Notes: generated from the letters alone by a model not told the origin. A DNA stretch of 64,000 bases from Caldicellulosiruptor hydrothermalis 108 (GCF_000166355.1 NC_014652.1:960001-1024000), one strand, 5' to 3'; shown: positions 1 through 8,750, counted from the stretch's first letter. A program made the numbers and translations.

Positions 1-162
1 AAGCTCTTCATCAATAAGACCAATGATTCCATTTTTAGCACCATAAATAGCACGGATTGGGTGCTGTTTCATAGCTTCTTCAATAACACCCAGAAGCGAT
101 GCGTTGATGACAGCAGTTGGTCCACCTGATTGCGCAACCACGCAGTTACCTTCTTTTGGCAT
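1..162 (-). CDS. Pyrophosphate-dependent 6-phosphofructokinase, N-terminal part (cut by window edge)
   Basis: Only the first 54 residues are inside the window; the gene runs off the left edge. The N-terminus reads MPKEGNCVVAQSGGPTAVIN, with the nucleotide/PPi-binding glycine motif (SGGPTAVIN) typical of PPi-dependent phosphofructokinases of the long clostridial type rather than the shorter ATP-PfkA. The enzyme interconverts fructose-6-phosphate and fructose-1,6-bisphosphate with PPi as phosphoryl donor. ATG at 162-160 is preceded by a GGGAGG ribosome site. It lies downstream of rqcH on the same strand with a 57-base gap. The subtype assignment is from the N-terminus only. Confidence 0.8.
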   Translation of the reverse strand, partial: MPKEGNCVVAQSGGPTAVINASLLGVIEEAMKQHPIRAIYGAKNGIIGLIDEEL

Positions 163-219
163 TCAAAATCCCTCCCGTCCATATTTTTAGTTTATTTCAA
201 TAGTTAAACATAGAAGCCA

Positions 220-1977
220 TTACTCAACTTTGTTAAAGTTATCAATATTTTCAGGTGAATCAACAATGATAGTCTTGAAATTATCATATATAACAAAACC
301 TGGCTTGGATTTGGGCGGTTTTTTTACATACTTTACAAAGGTATAGTCAACCGGCACTTTTGTTGAATGCTTGGCTTTGCTAAAGTAGCTTGCAAGAAGT
401 GCAGCTTCAATCAAGGTTGTTTGCGGGACTTCTTTGTTGTTTGTTCGAATTATAACATGAGAGCCGGGAATCTTTTGGGTGTGAAGCCAGATGTCATGGC
501 TTGAAGCAAATCTTATGGTGAGAAAATCATTCTGTAGGTTGTTTCTTCCCACATATATGTCAAATCCATCTGAGCTGATAAAGTGGTGAGGTTTTGATTT
601 CTGATTTTCTTTTTTCTTTTGCTGACCTGCATTTTCTGCCTGAGTTTTGATATAACCTTCTTTTTCTAACTCTTCTTCAATACTCAAAAGGTCTTCTATC
701 TCTTGGCTTTTATCTAACAGTGCTTCTAAACTTTGCAGAAATTCAAGTTCTCTCTCAATTTCGGTAATCTCACCTTTTGCATACTCTTCAGCTTTTTTGA
801 GCTTATTGTAAAGCTTATAGTACCTCTCAGCATTCTGTTTCAAATCTTTGTCTTTTTCAAGCGGAATTTTTATGGTAGACAAATCTTCACTGTAATAATC
901 AATAACTTCAATAAAATCCTGGTTTGTCTCTTTTGCCTGGTAAAGATTTGCTAAAATTAGGTCACCATATTTTTTGTAAACCTCGGCATTTTTAGCCTCT
1001 TGTATTTTTTGAATGTTCTGCTCATATTTTTGGCTCAGCTTTTTTATATTTTGTTCTATAATCTTCTGAAGATGTTGACGTTTCTCAATAAATACTGTGT
1101 ATTGTTCTTTTTTAAAATAGTATTCGTCTATACACGAATTTAGATTTGAAAAATGTTTCTTGGGGTAAGCAGTGTAACATTTCAAGTCGATAGCATAAAA
1201 GTCTACAACGTTTCCTTTTTCAGTATAGAGTGTTGGAAGTATCTCCCCTTTTTCGACTATACAATATAATAATTCTTTTAAAGAATCAAAAATCCTTTTA
1301 ATTGTATCCTTATTTTCAAGACTTTTTTCAAAAACTTGTGCACGCAAGATAACTTCATTCGCAAATTGTTTGCTAATTCCAGAAAGATTGTCAGTCAAGA
1401 TATTTTCTGGACTTTTATTTGAGGATTTAAAAAATGATATAAATTCATCAAACGAAACTTCAATAGGATTTTTCTTTGTCAAAACTGGCGGCAATGTGTA
1501 TTTGACTCCAGGTAAAATTGGTCTTGGTGAGTCTTCGAATGATAGCCTTTTTATAGCATCAATAATTTTGTAGTTGGAATCTACCAAGAATATGTTGCTG
1601 TGCCTTCCCATCATTTCAAATATAAGATATTTGGTCTCTAAGTCACCCAGCTCACTCTTTGTCTCAAACTCTATCTTCAAAATTCTTTCTAACCCTTCCT
1701 GATAAATTCCGACAAGCCTTGCACCAAGCAAGTTCTTGCGCAAAATCATACAGAAATTTGGAGCAACTTCTGGGTTTTTCTTTTGCCTTGGTGAAATATA
1801 TATCCTTGGCAAAGAAGGATTTGCAGAAATAATGAGTTTTTTTGTACTGCCAAATTTGTAGACATAAAGGTTTACCTCAAACTGATTTGGCTGATATATT
1901 CTTTCAACTTTGCCATCTACAAGCTCCGAAATTAACTCTTTTTTAAGAGCACTTAGGACAACTCCGTCAAATGGCAT
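220..1977 (-). CDS. rqcH: RqcH (Rqc2/NEMF-family ribosome quality control factor, NFACT protein)
   Basis: 585 residues, full length for the family, formerly annotated as fibronectin-binding protein A. The NFACT-N domain covers about residues 1-260, a long charged coiled coil about 285-445, and the NFACT-R domain about 465-575 (motif SSDGFDIYVGRNN). In Bacillus subtilis RqcH binds stalled 50S-peptidyl-tRNA and recruits tRNA-Ala to add C-terminal alanine tails that mark truncated peptides for degradation. The Asp97-Arg98 pair important in B. subtilis is Glu97-Arg98 here. It starts 4 bases after the stop of the O-antigen-ligase gene, and its ribosome site (GGGGGAAG) lies in that gene's 3' end, so the two are probably co-transcribed. 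Confidence 0.93.
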   Translation of the reverse strand: MPFDGVVLSALKKELISELVDGKVERIYQPNQFEVNLYVYKFGSTKKLIISANPSLPRIYISPRQKKNPEVAPNFCMILRKNLLGARLVGIYQEGLERILKIEFETKSELGDLETKYLIFEMMGRHSNIFLVDSNYKIIDAIKRLSFEDSPRPILPGVKYTLPPVLTKKNPIEVSFDEFISFFKSSNKSPENILTDNLSGISKQFANEVILRAQVFEKSLENKDTIKRIFDSLKELLYCIVEKGEILPTLYTEKGNVVDFYAIDLKCYTAYPKKHFSNLNSCIDEYYFKKEQYTVFIEKRQHLQKIIEQNIKKLSQKYEQNIQKIQEAKNAEVYKKYGDLILANLYQAKETNQDFIEVIDYYSEDLSTIKIPLEKDKDLKQNAERYYKLYNKLKKAEEYAKGEITEIERELEFLQSLEALLDKSQEIEDLLSIEEELEKEGYIKTQAENAGQQKKKENQKSKPHHFISSDGFDIYVGRNNLQNDFLTIRFASSHDIWLHTQKIPGSHVIIRTNNKEVPQTTLIEAALLASYFSKAKHSTKVPVDYTFVKYVKKPPKSKPGFVIYDNFKTIIVDSPENIDNFNKVE

Positions 1978-1980
1978 CTT

Positions 1981-3366
1981 TTAGCTTCCCCCATTGTTGT
2001 AGATGTTCTTCTGCTCAAAAAATTGGCTTTTATCTTCTACTGATTTGAGAGCAAACAAAAATCCCAAAAACAGCCAGAAATATGTTGTCATCATTGGAAC
2101 TTCAAAGATGTTTTCAACCACGTTGTGCAGCAGGACTGTTGCAAGACCAATGAGCACTCCGCTTGCTATATTCTTCAATTCTTTTGAGCGCAGATGTTTT
2201 ACAGTTCTTGCAGCGAATAAAAGTCCTATTATGAATAAAAATATCATAATACCCACTCCAATAATTCCCATTTCAACAGCACTTTTAAGGTAAAAATTAT
2301 CAACGTAAAACGCATTGGCTATATTTCTCTTTGCAACCGCACCGCCAAATCTTCCAAATCCAACTCCAAAGAGAGGATGCTGCATTAAAATTTCGTATGC
2401 TTTTGTCCAGCGAGCAATTCTTCCTGCCCTTGCGCTGCTTTTGGCATACTCAGAGCTGAGCATATAAAGAACCCTCATTACAATTGAAGGTGCTAAAATA
2501 GGGACTGATACAAATATAGCAAAAAGAATTCCCAGAACTTTTTTGTCTATGAAAAAACCAAAAAGAAGCATTGAAAACAAAAATGCAAGCCATGCTCCTC
2601 TTGAAAATGTAAACCCAAGGCAGGCAATCATTGAAATCAGCACAACCGAATAATAAATTCTCTTTTTAATATTTTTCTCATAAAGCACATATGGAAGTAC
2701 AAACGGGATTGACATTGCCAAAAGACTTCCAAGAACATTTGGACTTCCTATAATTGAAAACACTCTTGTTCTTATATACGTCTCTCTACTACTATCAATC
2801 CAGCTTGAGGGTATTTCAACACCAATAATATACTGGTATATGCCATAGATGGATATTATGAACATCATCAGGATAAATATTGTAATAATCCTTTCAAACT
2901 GCTTTGCGTCTTTTAAAAGCCACAGTCCGACAAAGAACCATAAGGCATACTCTGCGTATACTCTAAACCCTTCTATAGCTATTCTCATATTGGGCGAATT
3001 TTTAAACAGTAAAAACACACAGACAAGTAAAAAAATCAGAATGTATACGTCTAAAGGAGAAACTCTCAAACTTGATTGATTTTTTATAATTGACTTTAAA
3101 AACAGCGCAAGGACAATTATCAAAAATAGCGCTTCATCCCACACAGAAGCAAAACCGCTTAAAATAGAAAGTTTTCTGAAAAGAAAATCCACAAAAGCAT
3201 AAAGCACAACACCCCACAAGAGTTTTGAAGGGTCTTCTAACGTTATCAGCACAAGCAAAAACAGACCAAGCGCAAGTATGCCAACTTTTACAGAGATTAA
3301 GCTACTTGTAATTCCTAATAGAAATATCAAAAAAGAGGTAATATATAAAGTTTTCTTTTCAACCAT
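1981..3366 (-). CDS. O-antigen ligase / polymerase family membrane protein (TuaE/Wzy type)
   Basis: 461 residues, almost entirely hydrophobic, with about 10-12 membrane segments and one larger extracellular loop around residues 330-390. The segment FTFSRGAWLAF is characteristic of the Wzy_C / O-antigen ligase superfamily, and HPLFGVGFGRFG in the loop matches the family's HPL.G.G signature. Members join or polymerise lipid-linked glycans at the outer face of the membrane. The glycosyltransferase and nucleotide-sugar dehydrogenase on the opposite strand (4602-7041) suggest a teichuronic-acid-like or other acidic cell-surface polysaccharide, with this protein as the TuaE-like polymerase. ATG at 3366 has AAAGGTG 7 bases upstream. 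Substrate cannot be told from sequence. Confidence 0.85.
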   Translation of the reverse strand: MVEKKTLYITSFLIFLLGITSSLISVKVGILALGLFLLVLITLEDPSKLLWGVVLYAFVDFLFRKLSILSGFASVWDEALFLIIVLALFLKSIIKNQSSLRVSPLDVYILIFLLVCVFLLFKNSPNMRIAIEGFRVYAEYALWFFVGLWLLKDAKQFERIITIFILMMFIISIYGIYQYIIGVEIPSSWIDSSRETYIRTRVFSIIGSPNVLGSLLAMSIPFVLPYVLYEKNIKKRIYYSVVLISMIACLGFTFSRGAWLAFLFSMLLFGFFIDKKVLGILFAIFVSVPILAPSIVMRVLYMLSSEYAKSSARAGRIARWTKAYEILMQHPLFGVGFGRFGGAVAKRNIANAFYVDNFYLKSAVEMGIIGVGIMIFLFIIGLLFAARTVKHLRSKELKNIASGVLIGLATVLLHNVVENIFEVPMMTTYFWLFLGFLFALKSVEDKSQFFEQKNIYNNGGS

Positions 3367-3393
3367 TCTATTTCACCTTTCACAATCTATTTT

Positions 3394-3903
3394 TCAGACA
3401 AAAATGTCTTTAAAAAATTTGATAATTATACTGTCTTTTGAGAACTTCCTCTTGGCATCTTGAATGCAGAAGAAATTTAGCAGTAGCAAGATGGCCCACA
3501 ACAATAGACTTTTTATTGAGAGCCCACCTTTTACAATTTTTCCAGCTATAAAGCCAGTGTAAAAGATAAAAGCATAAAAAATGCAGAAAAAGGCGGGTTT
3601 TTCTTTCATAAATCTTATCTGTTCACGGGCAACATAAACCAAAAAACTGTGTGACCACAAACTTTTTGAAGCTAAAAGTACCTGATGTATGCCATTTATA
3701 ATTTTGCTATAAAAATTCAAAAGAGTCCTAAAAAAAAGAGATTGTTGTATGTAGTCTTCTTTTGGCTTTTTTCTTACAAGTTCGAAGACTGCTGAGTATC
3801 TTGAAAGATAAAATAGCTTGGAAACAAGCTCATATATTCTGCTCTCCTTTAAATATCTTGCTAATAACAAAGCTAATTTGTAAGAATAACTTTTTTTAAT
3901 CAT
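3394..3903 (-). CDS. Uncharacterised membrane protein in polysaccharide locus
   Basis: 169 residues, not recognised. The N-terminal half is basic and amphipathic (K/R/Y-rich), followed by two or three hydrophobic segments around residues 105-150 and a short basic tail. There is no signal peptide at the very N-terminus and no catalytic motif that I can name. ATG at 3903 has GGTGGAAAC directly upstream. It sits between the DUF4330 gene (13-base gap) and the O-antigen-ligase gene (27-base gap) on the same strand, so a role in surface-polysaccharide export or assembly is plausible but only from context. Confidence 0.6.
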   Translation of the reverse strand: MIKKSYSYKLALLLARYLKESRIYELVSKLFYLSRYSAVFELVRKKPKEDYIQQSLFFRTLLNFYSKIINGIHQVLLASKSLWSHSFLVYVAREQIRFMKEKPAFFCIFYAFIFYTGFIAGKIVKGGLSIKSLLLWAILLLLNFFCIQDAKRKFSKDSIIIKFFKDIFV

Positions 3904-3916
3904 GTTTCCACCAGCC

Positions 3917-4435
3917 TTATTCTTTTACAATTTTCACTCCAGTTACAACTCCAACAAGTTCTGTAGTTCTTGTCTTTACATAAAATGTCTTTCCAACTCT
4001 GACTGTTTGCTTGTCAAGCTTTATTGTTGCTCCTTGCAAAGTTACGTAGCCATAGATAGTAAGATAGACATCTTTCTTGTATGGGTGAGTTGCGACAACA
4101 ACTTTGCCGTCTGATGATGTTCTTTCATATATTCCATCTTTTATTTGAATGTCCTGAATGTATGATTTTGTCAAAGTGTCGCCAGTTACCAAATAATCGT
4201 TTTTGTGAAGAGACTGAGCCATAACAGGGTCAGCAAGAGGAATTTTTACATTGATGATTGCTTCGCCCGGCTTGATTTCCACAAATTCATCCTGCGGAGT
4301 ATTTTCGGATGATTTTGCATGTGATGAAATCTTTGCAAACCCTACCCATGCAATTGCTACAATCAGCACTATCAAGATAAGGTCAACAATGTTGATAATT
4401 CCAAATAGTCTTCCTTTTTGATCCATTATTTTCAT
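3917..4435 (-). CDS. DUF4330 family membrane-anchored protein
   Basis: 172 residues from ATG at 4435, chosen because GGAGGGAGA lies 7 bases upstream; an in-frame GTG at 4453 would overlap that ribosome site. One membrane segment (about residues 18-38) follows a short cytoplasmic start (MKIMDQKGRLFGIINIVDL), then an extracellular beta-rich domain of about 130 residues. The opening pattern and size match DUF4330, a family of unknown function often found beside capsule or polysaccharide genes. It is the first gene of the minus-strand cluster and faces the glycosyltransferase at 4602 across a 166-base divergent gap. No catalytic residues are evident. Confidence 0.75.
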   Translation of the reverse strand: MKIMDQKGRLFGIINIVDLILIVLIVAIAWVGFAKISSHAKSSENTPQDEFVEIKPGEAIINVKIPLADPVMAQSLHKNDYLVTGDTLTKSYIQDIQIKDGIYERTSSDGKVVVATHPYKKDVYLTIYGYVTLQGATIKLDKQTVRVGKTFYVKTRTTELVGVVTGVKIVKE

Positions 4436-4522
4436 GTTTGTTTCTCCCTCCACAACAATAGTTTATCAAGACCATAGTATTACAAATTATTGAGCTTGGT
4501 CAAGAGATTTTAGAATTTTTTG

Positions 4523-4552
4523 TTGACTGGGCTGCCAAAAATATTGTATCTT
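4523..4552 (+). promoter_or_regulatory. Candidate sigma-A promoter for the glycosyltransferase gene
   Basis: TTGACT at 4523-4528 and TATCTT at 4547-4552 with an 18-base spacer lie about 50 bases upstream of the start at 4602. The -10 box is imperfect, so this is tentative. It is in the divergent gap with the DUF4330 gene. Confidence 0.4.
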
Positions 4553-4601
4553 AAGATTTGTAAAAAGAGTTTCAAAAAAATTACTAAGGGACTGAGAGAA
4601 G

Positions 4602-5768
4602 ATGATAGATATAATTTGTTTTTCAACAACGCCGTGGGATCCTATACCAACACGTAAACAGCAGATAATGAAAAGAATGCCGCAAAACTGTAGAATATTT
4701 TATTTAGACCCGCCTGTGACCCTGATAGGTCCATTAAAAGATCCAAGTTTGAGACCTTACCTTACAAGATTTAGAAAGTCTCCAAAGAGAATAAAAGAAA
4801 ACCTTTTTGTATTTGCTCTGCCACCAATTATTCCTTTTTATAACAAGAAAAGAGCTATCAATAAGTTCAATCAAAAAATGATAGCAAATTTTGTTAAAGA
4901 AGTTATCTATCAGAACTTTGATTTAAAATCACCTATAATATGGACCTACATGCCAAACACTGTTGATCTTCTTGAACATCTTTCTTACAGCTTTTTGGTT
5001 TACGACTGTATAGATAAACATTCAGAGTTTCAAGGATTTATTGACAAGGCTTTGGTTGAGAGCATGGAAGATGAGCTTGCTCAAAAGAGTAATGTAGTTT
5101 TTACAACAACACAAGGACTTTATAATAAACTAAAACAATTAAATGCTCACACATATCTTGTACCAAACGGTGCCGAGTTTGAACATTTTAATAGAGCTTC
5201 AAATAAACTGCCTGTACCCGATAAGATGAAGAATATTCCCCATCCTATCTTTGGCTTTGTAGGTGTTATCCACACATGGATTGACACTCAACTTATAGAA
5301 TATTTAGCAAAAGAAAAAAGAGAGTGGTCTTTTGTTTTGATAGGACCTGTAGGTGCTGGTGTGAGCGTGGATAATTTAAAGAAGCTGAGCAATGTTTATT
5401 TGCTTGGAAGGATTGATCACAGGGATTTGCCGCAGTATGTCTCTCAATTTGATGTTTGCTTAAACTTATTCAGAACAAACAAGCTCTCAGAGAATGTAAG
5501 CCCGCTGAAATTTTATGAATATTTGGCAACCGGAAAACCAATTGTTTCAACTTCTATGCCTCAGGTAGAAGAATTTTCTGATGTTGTGTATATCGGCAAA
5601 AACTATGAAGATATGCTTGTAAAATGCATTCAAGCTCTGCAGGAGGCACAAAATCCTAATATTGAAAAGATAGAAAAAAGAATAGAGTATGCAAAGCAAA
5701 CCTCCTGGGATAGCAGAGTAGCTCAAATTATCGAGATACTAAAGAGGGAAGGGATAAACATTGAATAG
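4602..5768 (+). CDS. Glycosyltransferase, GT4-type (TuaH-like)
   Basis: 388 residues. The N-terminal half has the TuaH-like opening (ICFSTTPWDPIPTRKQQ) and the second half a GT-B C-terminal Rossmann domain, with the nucleotide-sugar binding region ENVSPLKFYEYLATGKPIV (about residues 305-325). GT4 enzymes transfer sugars from NDP-sugars with retention, on the cytoplasmic side. TuaH of B. subtilis is a teichuronic acid glycosyltransferase; that similarity fits the overlapping downstream nucleotide-sugar dehydrogenase, which would make uronic acid donors. The stop overlaps the next gene's start by 8 bases, indicating translational coupling. Donor and acceptor are unknown. Confidence 0.82.
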   Translation: MIDIICFSTTPWDPIPTRKQQIMKRMPQNCRIFYLDPPVTLIGPLKDPSLRPYLTRFRKSPKRIKENLFVFALPPIIPFYNKKRAINKFNQKMIANFVKEVIYQNFDLKSPIIWTYMPNTVDLLEHLSYSFLVYDCIDKHSEFQGFIDKALVESMEDELAQKSNVVFTTTQGLYNKLKQLNAHTYLVPNGAEFEHFNRASNKLPVPDKMKNIPHPIFGFVGVIHTWIDTQLIEYLAKEKREWSFVLIGPVGAGVSVDNLKKLSNVYLLGRIDHRDLPQYVSQFDVCLNLFRTNKLSENVSPLKFYEYLATGKPIVSTSMPQVEEFSDVVYIGKNYEDMLVKCIQALQEAQNPNIEKIEKRIEYAKQTSWDSRVAQIIEILKREGINIE

Positions 5769-7041
5769 CGTATGTGTAATTGGCCTTGGATATGTTGGTC
5801 TTCCACTTGCTCTTTCGTTTGCAATGAAGGGTTATAAAGTCTTTGGTGTTGATAGCAATGAAAAATTGATTGAGGAACTTAAAAAGGGAGTGACTCACCA
5901 TTTAGAAAGTTACAATGGAAAAACAATACAGGAGATTTTAAAGGAGCAGCTTGAAAATGGAAACTTTATTCCCATGGTAAATTACAAGCAGGCGCTTGAA
6001 GCTTGTGATGATGTAATAGTCACGGTTCCAATACCTGTTTATGGTGGAAAACCTTACTTTGATTATCTCATTTCGTGCGCCAAAGAGATAAGCAAAAACT
6101 TGAGAAAAAATCAGCTAATACTTTTGCGATCAACGGTTGTTCCAGGTACAACAAGAAACATATTTCTTCCGATATTAGAAGAGAGTGGCTTGAAATGTGG
6201 AGAGGACTTTTATTTAGCCTATGCCTCAGAGAGAATTGCAGAGGGGAAGGCTTTTGAAGAGTTTGAAAATATGCCAACTGCTCTGGCGGGATTTTGTGAA
6301 AATAGCGTAAGAAGAGCTGTTGATTTGATTAAGGTGATTTGCAAGGAAGAGATAATTGTTGCATCTTCGTTTGAAGTTGTTGAGACAGCAAAGGTGATTG
6401 AGAATCTGCAAAGGGATATAAATATTGCGATGGTAAACGAGTTTGAGAGATTTACAAAGGCAATGAACCTTGATATATTTGAGGTGATAAAGGTTGCAAA
6501 CACTCACAAGAGGGTAAATCTCTTGTATCCTGGGCCTGGCGTTGGAGGATTTTGCATTCCTAACGCATTTTATTATTTAGATGCAAAGGCACAGGAGTTA
6601 GGTATTGAGCTTAAACTTTCTAAAACAGCAAGAATGTTCAACGAAGGCATTCCTAATTATATCTCCGACCTTGTTATGAAGACTATTGAAAAGTATAAAT
6701 GTTCAAAAAAGGTTGCAGTGCTTGGCATTGCAATGAAAGATTACTCTTCTGACGACAGGCTCAGCCCTGCCATTGAAATAATTAAGAATTTAAAAGTTCG
6801 AGGTGTTGAGGTTAAAGCGTTTGACCCTGCGGTAAAAACCGAATATGATTTTAAAGTTGAGAGTTTGCAAGAAGCTTTGAAAGATACACAGCTTGTTTTG
6901 ATTTTAGCAAAGCAGCATGGGATAGAATTTGAAAAAATTTTTGAGTATATTCCTCCTTCTCAGGCAATTATTATTGACACCCGAAATGTGTTTTCTTACA
7001 ATGATGCAAGAGAAAAAGGATTTGTGCTGGAAAAGATATAA
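5761..7041 (+). CDS. Nucleotide-sugar dehydrogenase (UDP-glucose/UDP-ManNAc dehydrogenase family)
   Basis: 426 residues from a TTG start, with AGGGAAGGG 6 bases upstream; it overlaps the glycosyltransferase gene by 8 bases. An NAD-binding Rossmann motif (IGLGYVGLPLA, residues 7-17), a central dimerisation domain (about 200-300) and a C-terminal substrate domain are all present. The catalytic cysteine is Cys265 in GPGVGGFCIPN. The usual form is GGHC.P.DP, so the histidine before the catalytic cysteine is Phe and the following V-D-P is missing. The reaction is the double NAD-dependent oxidation of a UDP-sugar to its uronic acid, a precursor for acidic surface polymer. Whether the sugar is UDP-Glc (TuaD-like) or UDP-ManNAc cannot be settled here. 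Confidence 0.85.
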   Translation: MNSVCVIGLGYVGLPLALSFAMKGYKVFGVDSNEKLIEELKKGVTHHLESYNGKTIQEILKEQLENGNFIPMVNYKQALEACDDVIVTVPIPVYGGKPYFDYLISCAKEISKNLRKNQLILLRSTVVPGTTRNIFLPILEESGLKCGEDFYLAYASERIAEGKAFEEFENMPTALAGFCENSVRRAVDLIKVICKEEIIVASSFEVVETAKVIENLQRDINIAMVNEFERFTKAMNLDIFEVIKVANTHKRVNLLYPGPGVGGFCIPNAFYYLDAKAQELGIELKLSKTARMFNEGIPNYISDLVMKTIEKYKCSKKVAVLGIAMKDYSSDDRLSPAIEIIKNLKVRGVEVKAFDPAVKTEYDFKVESLQEALKDTQLVLILAKQHGIEFEKIFEYIPPSQAIIIDTRNVFSYNDAREKGFVLEKI

Positions 7042-7043
7042 AG

Positions 7044-7083
7044 AAAAAGAGGTCATGGCAACTTGCCACGACCTCTTTTTTTG
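7044..7083 (+). terminator. Rho-independent terminator after the nucleotide-sugar dehydrogenase
   Basis: AGAGGTC-A-TGGCA / TGCCA-C-GACCTCT forms a 12-bp stem (one internal mismatch) with a 3-base loop at 7048-7076, followed by a T run. Confidence 0.92.
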
Positions 7084-7163
7084 GATATAGACCTTCAAAA
7101 TAAAATTTGGGGGGTTTTGCAGATATGATTATATAAAAATTTTAGCAAAAAAACAATATTGTC

Positions 7164-7192
7164 TTGTTATTAATATTAACCTGTGCTATAAT
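7164..7192 (+). promoter_or_regulatory. Sigma-A promoter for rpsB-tsf
   Basis: TTGTTA at 7164-7169, a 17-base spacer, and a perfect TATAAT at 7187-7192. Transcription would start near 7199, leaving a leader of about 100 bases before rpsB. Confidence 0.8.
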
Positions 7193-7198
7193 ATTGTC

Positions 7199-7291
7199 GG
7201 CTTTGTAAAAAAGCAGAGTCGGAAATCTTCGGTGGAAGGCATAAAAAGCCTTCTTATTATCCGGCTCGAAGAAAAACCGAATTGAGGGAGG
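7199..7291 (+). ncRNA. Structured rpsB leader RNA (candidate ribosomal-protein S2 autoregulatory leader)
   Basis: The leader folds into a stacked element: an outer helix TCGG (7219-7222) with CCGA (7277-7280), a purine-rich internal loop, a helix CTTCG (7227-7231) with CGAAG (7267-7271), and an inner hairpin GAAGGC (7235-7240) / GCCTTC (7248-7253) with a 7-base loop. The structure ends only a few bases before the AGGGAGG ribosome site at 7285-7291, and there is no terminator T run after it. That position suggests control of translation initiation, as in other r-protein leaders where the protein binds its own mRNA. S2 as the ligand is an inference from the downstream gene. Confidence 0.6.
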
Positions 7292-7301
7292 TAAAAAGAA
7301 G

Positions 7302-8078
7302 ATGCCAGTTTTAACTATGAAACAGCTTCTTGAAGCAGGTGTGCATTTCGGTCATCAGACACGCAGATGGAATCCCAAGATGGCTGAGTACATCTTTACT
7401 GAAAGAAATGGGATTTATATCATTGACCTTCAAAAGACAGTAAAGAAAATGGACGAAGCTTATGAGTTTGTAAAGTCTCAGGTAGCAGAAGGTAAAATTG
7501 TGCTCTTTGTTGGAACAAAAAAGCAAGCTCAAGAGACAATCAAAGAAGAAGCAGAAAGATGCGGAATGTTTTACATCAATCAACGATGGCTTGGTGGACT
7601 TTTGACCAACTTCAGAACAATAAAGACAAGAATAGAAAGGTTAAAAGAGCTCCAGCGAATGGAAGAAGATGGAACATTCGAAGTTCTGCCCAAGAAAGAA
7701 GTAAATCTCTTGAGGAAAGAGAAAGAAAGGCTTTTGAAGTATCTTGGTGGTATTCAGAATATGCCACGCATTCCCGACATTCTGTACATTGTTGACCCAA
7801 GAAAAGAAAGAAATGCTGTGCTTGAGGCAAGAAAGCTTGGGATTCCAATAGTTGCGATTGTCGATACAAACTGCGACCCTGACGAGATTGACTATGTAAT
7901 TCCTGGAAATGATGATGCAATCCGTGCTGTAAAGCTCATTACATCTAAAATTGCAGATGCTGTGATTGAGGGAAGAGAAGGTGAGCAGTTTACACCTGCT
8001 ACAACTTCATCTCAAGAAACTGACAAAGCGTCTGAACAGATGGAGATAACAGTTGATGATGGCATAGATGAAGAATAA
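7302..8078 (+). CDS. rpsB: 30S ribosomal protein S2
   Basis: 258 residues, a usual length. The N-terminal signature [22 protein letters not shown] is the S2 hallmark, and the family's second signature ([12 protein letters not shown]) is present near residue 165. The C-terminal 25 residues form an acidic, low-complexity tail. S2 joins late in 30S assembly and is needed for binding of S1 where present. AGGGAGG precedes the ATG. The gene has its own promoter and structured leader and is followed 37 bases later by tsf, the almost universal rpsB-tsf pair. Confidence 0.98.
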   Translation: MPVLTMKQLLEAGVHFGHQTRRWNPKMAEYIFTERNGIYIIDLQKTVKKMDEAYEFVKSQVAEGKIVLFVGTKKQAQETIKEEAERCGMFYINQRWLGGLLTNFRTIKTRIERLKELQRMEEDGTFEVLPKKEVNLLRKEKERLLKYLGGIQNMPRIPDILYIVDPRKERNAVLEARKLGIPIVAIVDTNCDPDEIDYVIPGNDDAIRAVKLITSKIADAVIEGREGEQFTPATTSSQETDKASEQMEITVDDGIDEE

Positions 8079-8115
8079 TATGTTTTTTATCAAACAATTG
8101 TAGGAGGGATTTTTC

Positions 8116-8730
8116 ATGATTACTGCTGAGATGGTGAAGGAGCTCAGAGAAAAAACAGGTGCTGGTATGATGGACTGCAAAAAGGCTTTAGAAGATGCAG
8201 GCGGCGATATGGACAAGGCAATAGAACTTTTGAGAGAAAGAGGCCTTGCAAAGGCTGCAAAGAAGGCTTCACGTGTTGCGGCAGAAGGTATTGTTGAAAG
8301 CTATATCCATGGAAATGGCAGAATTGGTGTTTTGGTAGAGATAAATTGCGAGACAGACTTTGTTGCAAGAAATGAGGAGTTTAGACAATTTGCAAAGGAT
8401 ATTGCTATGCAGATTGCAGCAGCAAATCCAAAATATGTTTCAAGAGAAGAGGTGCCTCTTGATGTAATTGAAAAAGAAAAGGCAATTTTAAGACAGCAGG
8501 CTTTGAATGAAGGAAAGCCAGAAAATGTTGTTGACAGAATTGTTGAGGGTAGGCTTGAAAAGTTCTTTGAAGAGGTTTGCTTGCTTGAGCAGCCTTGGAT
8601 TAAAAACCCTGATATGAAGATAAAAGACTTGCTCACAGAAAAAATTGCAAAAATTGGCGAAAATATTGTTATAAGAAGATTTGCAAGATTTGAAAGAGGA
8701 GAAGGAATTGAAAAGGCTGCTTCATGTTAA
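8116..8730 (+). CDS. tsf: Elongation factor Ts
   Basis: 204 residues, the short form common in thermophiles and many clostridia (E. coli EF-Ts is 283). The UBA-like N-terminal domain carries [19 protein letters not shown], and the core carries ETDFVARN, which contacts EF-Tu and helps displace Mg-GDP. EF-Ts is the nucleotide exchange factor for EF-Tu. AGGAGGG lies 8 bases before the ATG. It is co-transcribed with rpsB and followed by a strong terminator. Confidence 0.98.
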   Translation: MITAEMVKELREKTGAGMMDCKKALEDAGGDMDKAIELLRERGLAKAAKKASRVAAEGIVESYIHGNGRIGVLVEINCETDFVARNEEFRQFAKDIAMQIAAANPKYVSREEVPLDVIEKEKAILRQQALNEGKPENVVDRIVEGRLEKFFEEVCLLEQPWIKNPDMKIKDLLTEKIAKIGENIVIRRFARFERGEGIEKAASC

Positions 8731-8750
8731 AATTTTAAATATGGCAGAGG

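Noticed and set aside
6068-6507. Several long antisense frames inside the nucleotide-sugar dehydrogenase gene
   Set aside because: They overlap a clearly coding gene on the other strand, with no ribosome sites and no recognisable motifs. The same applies to antisense frames inside rpsB, tsf, pyrH, frr, polC and cheA.
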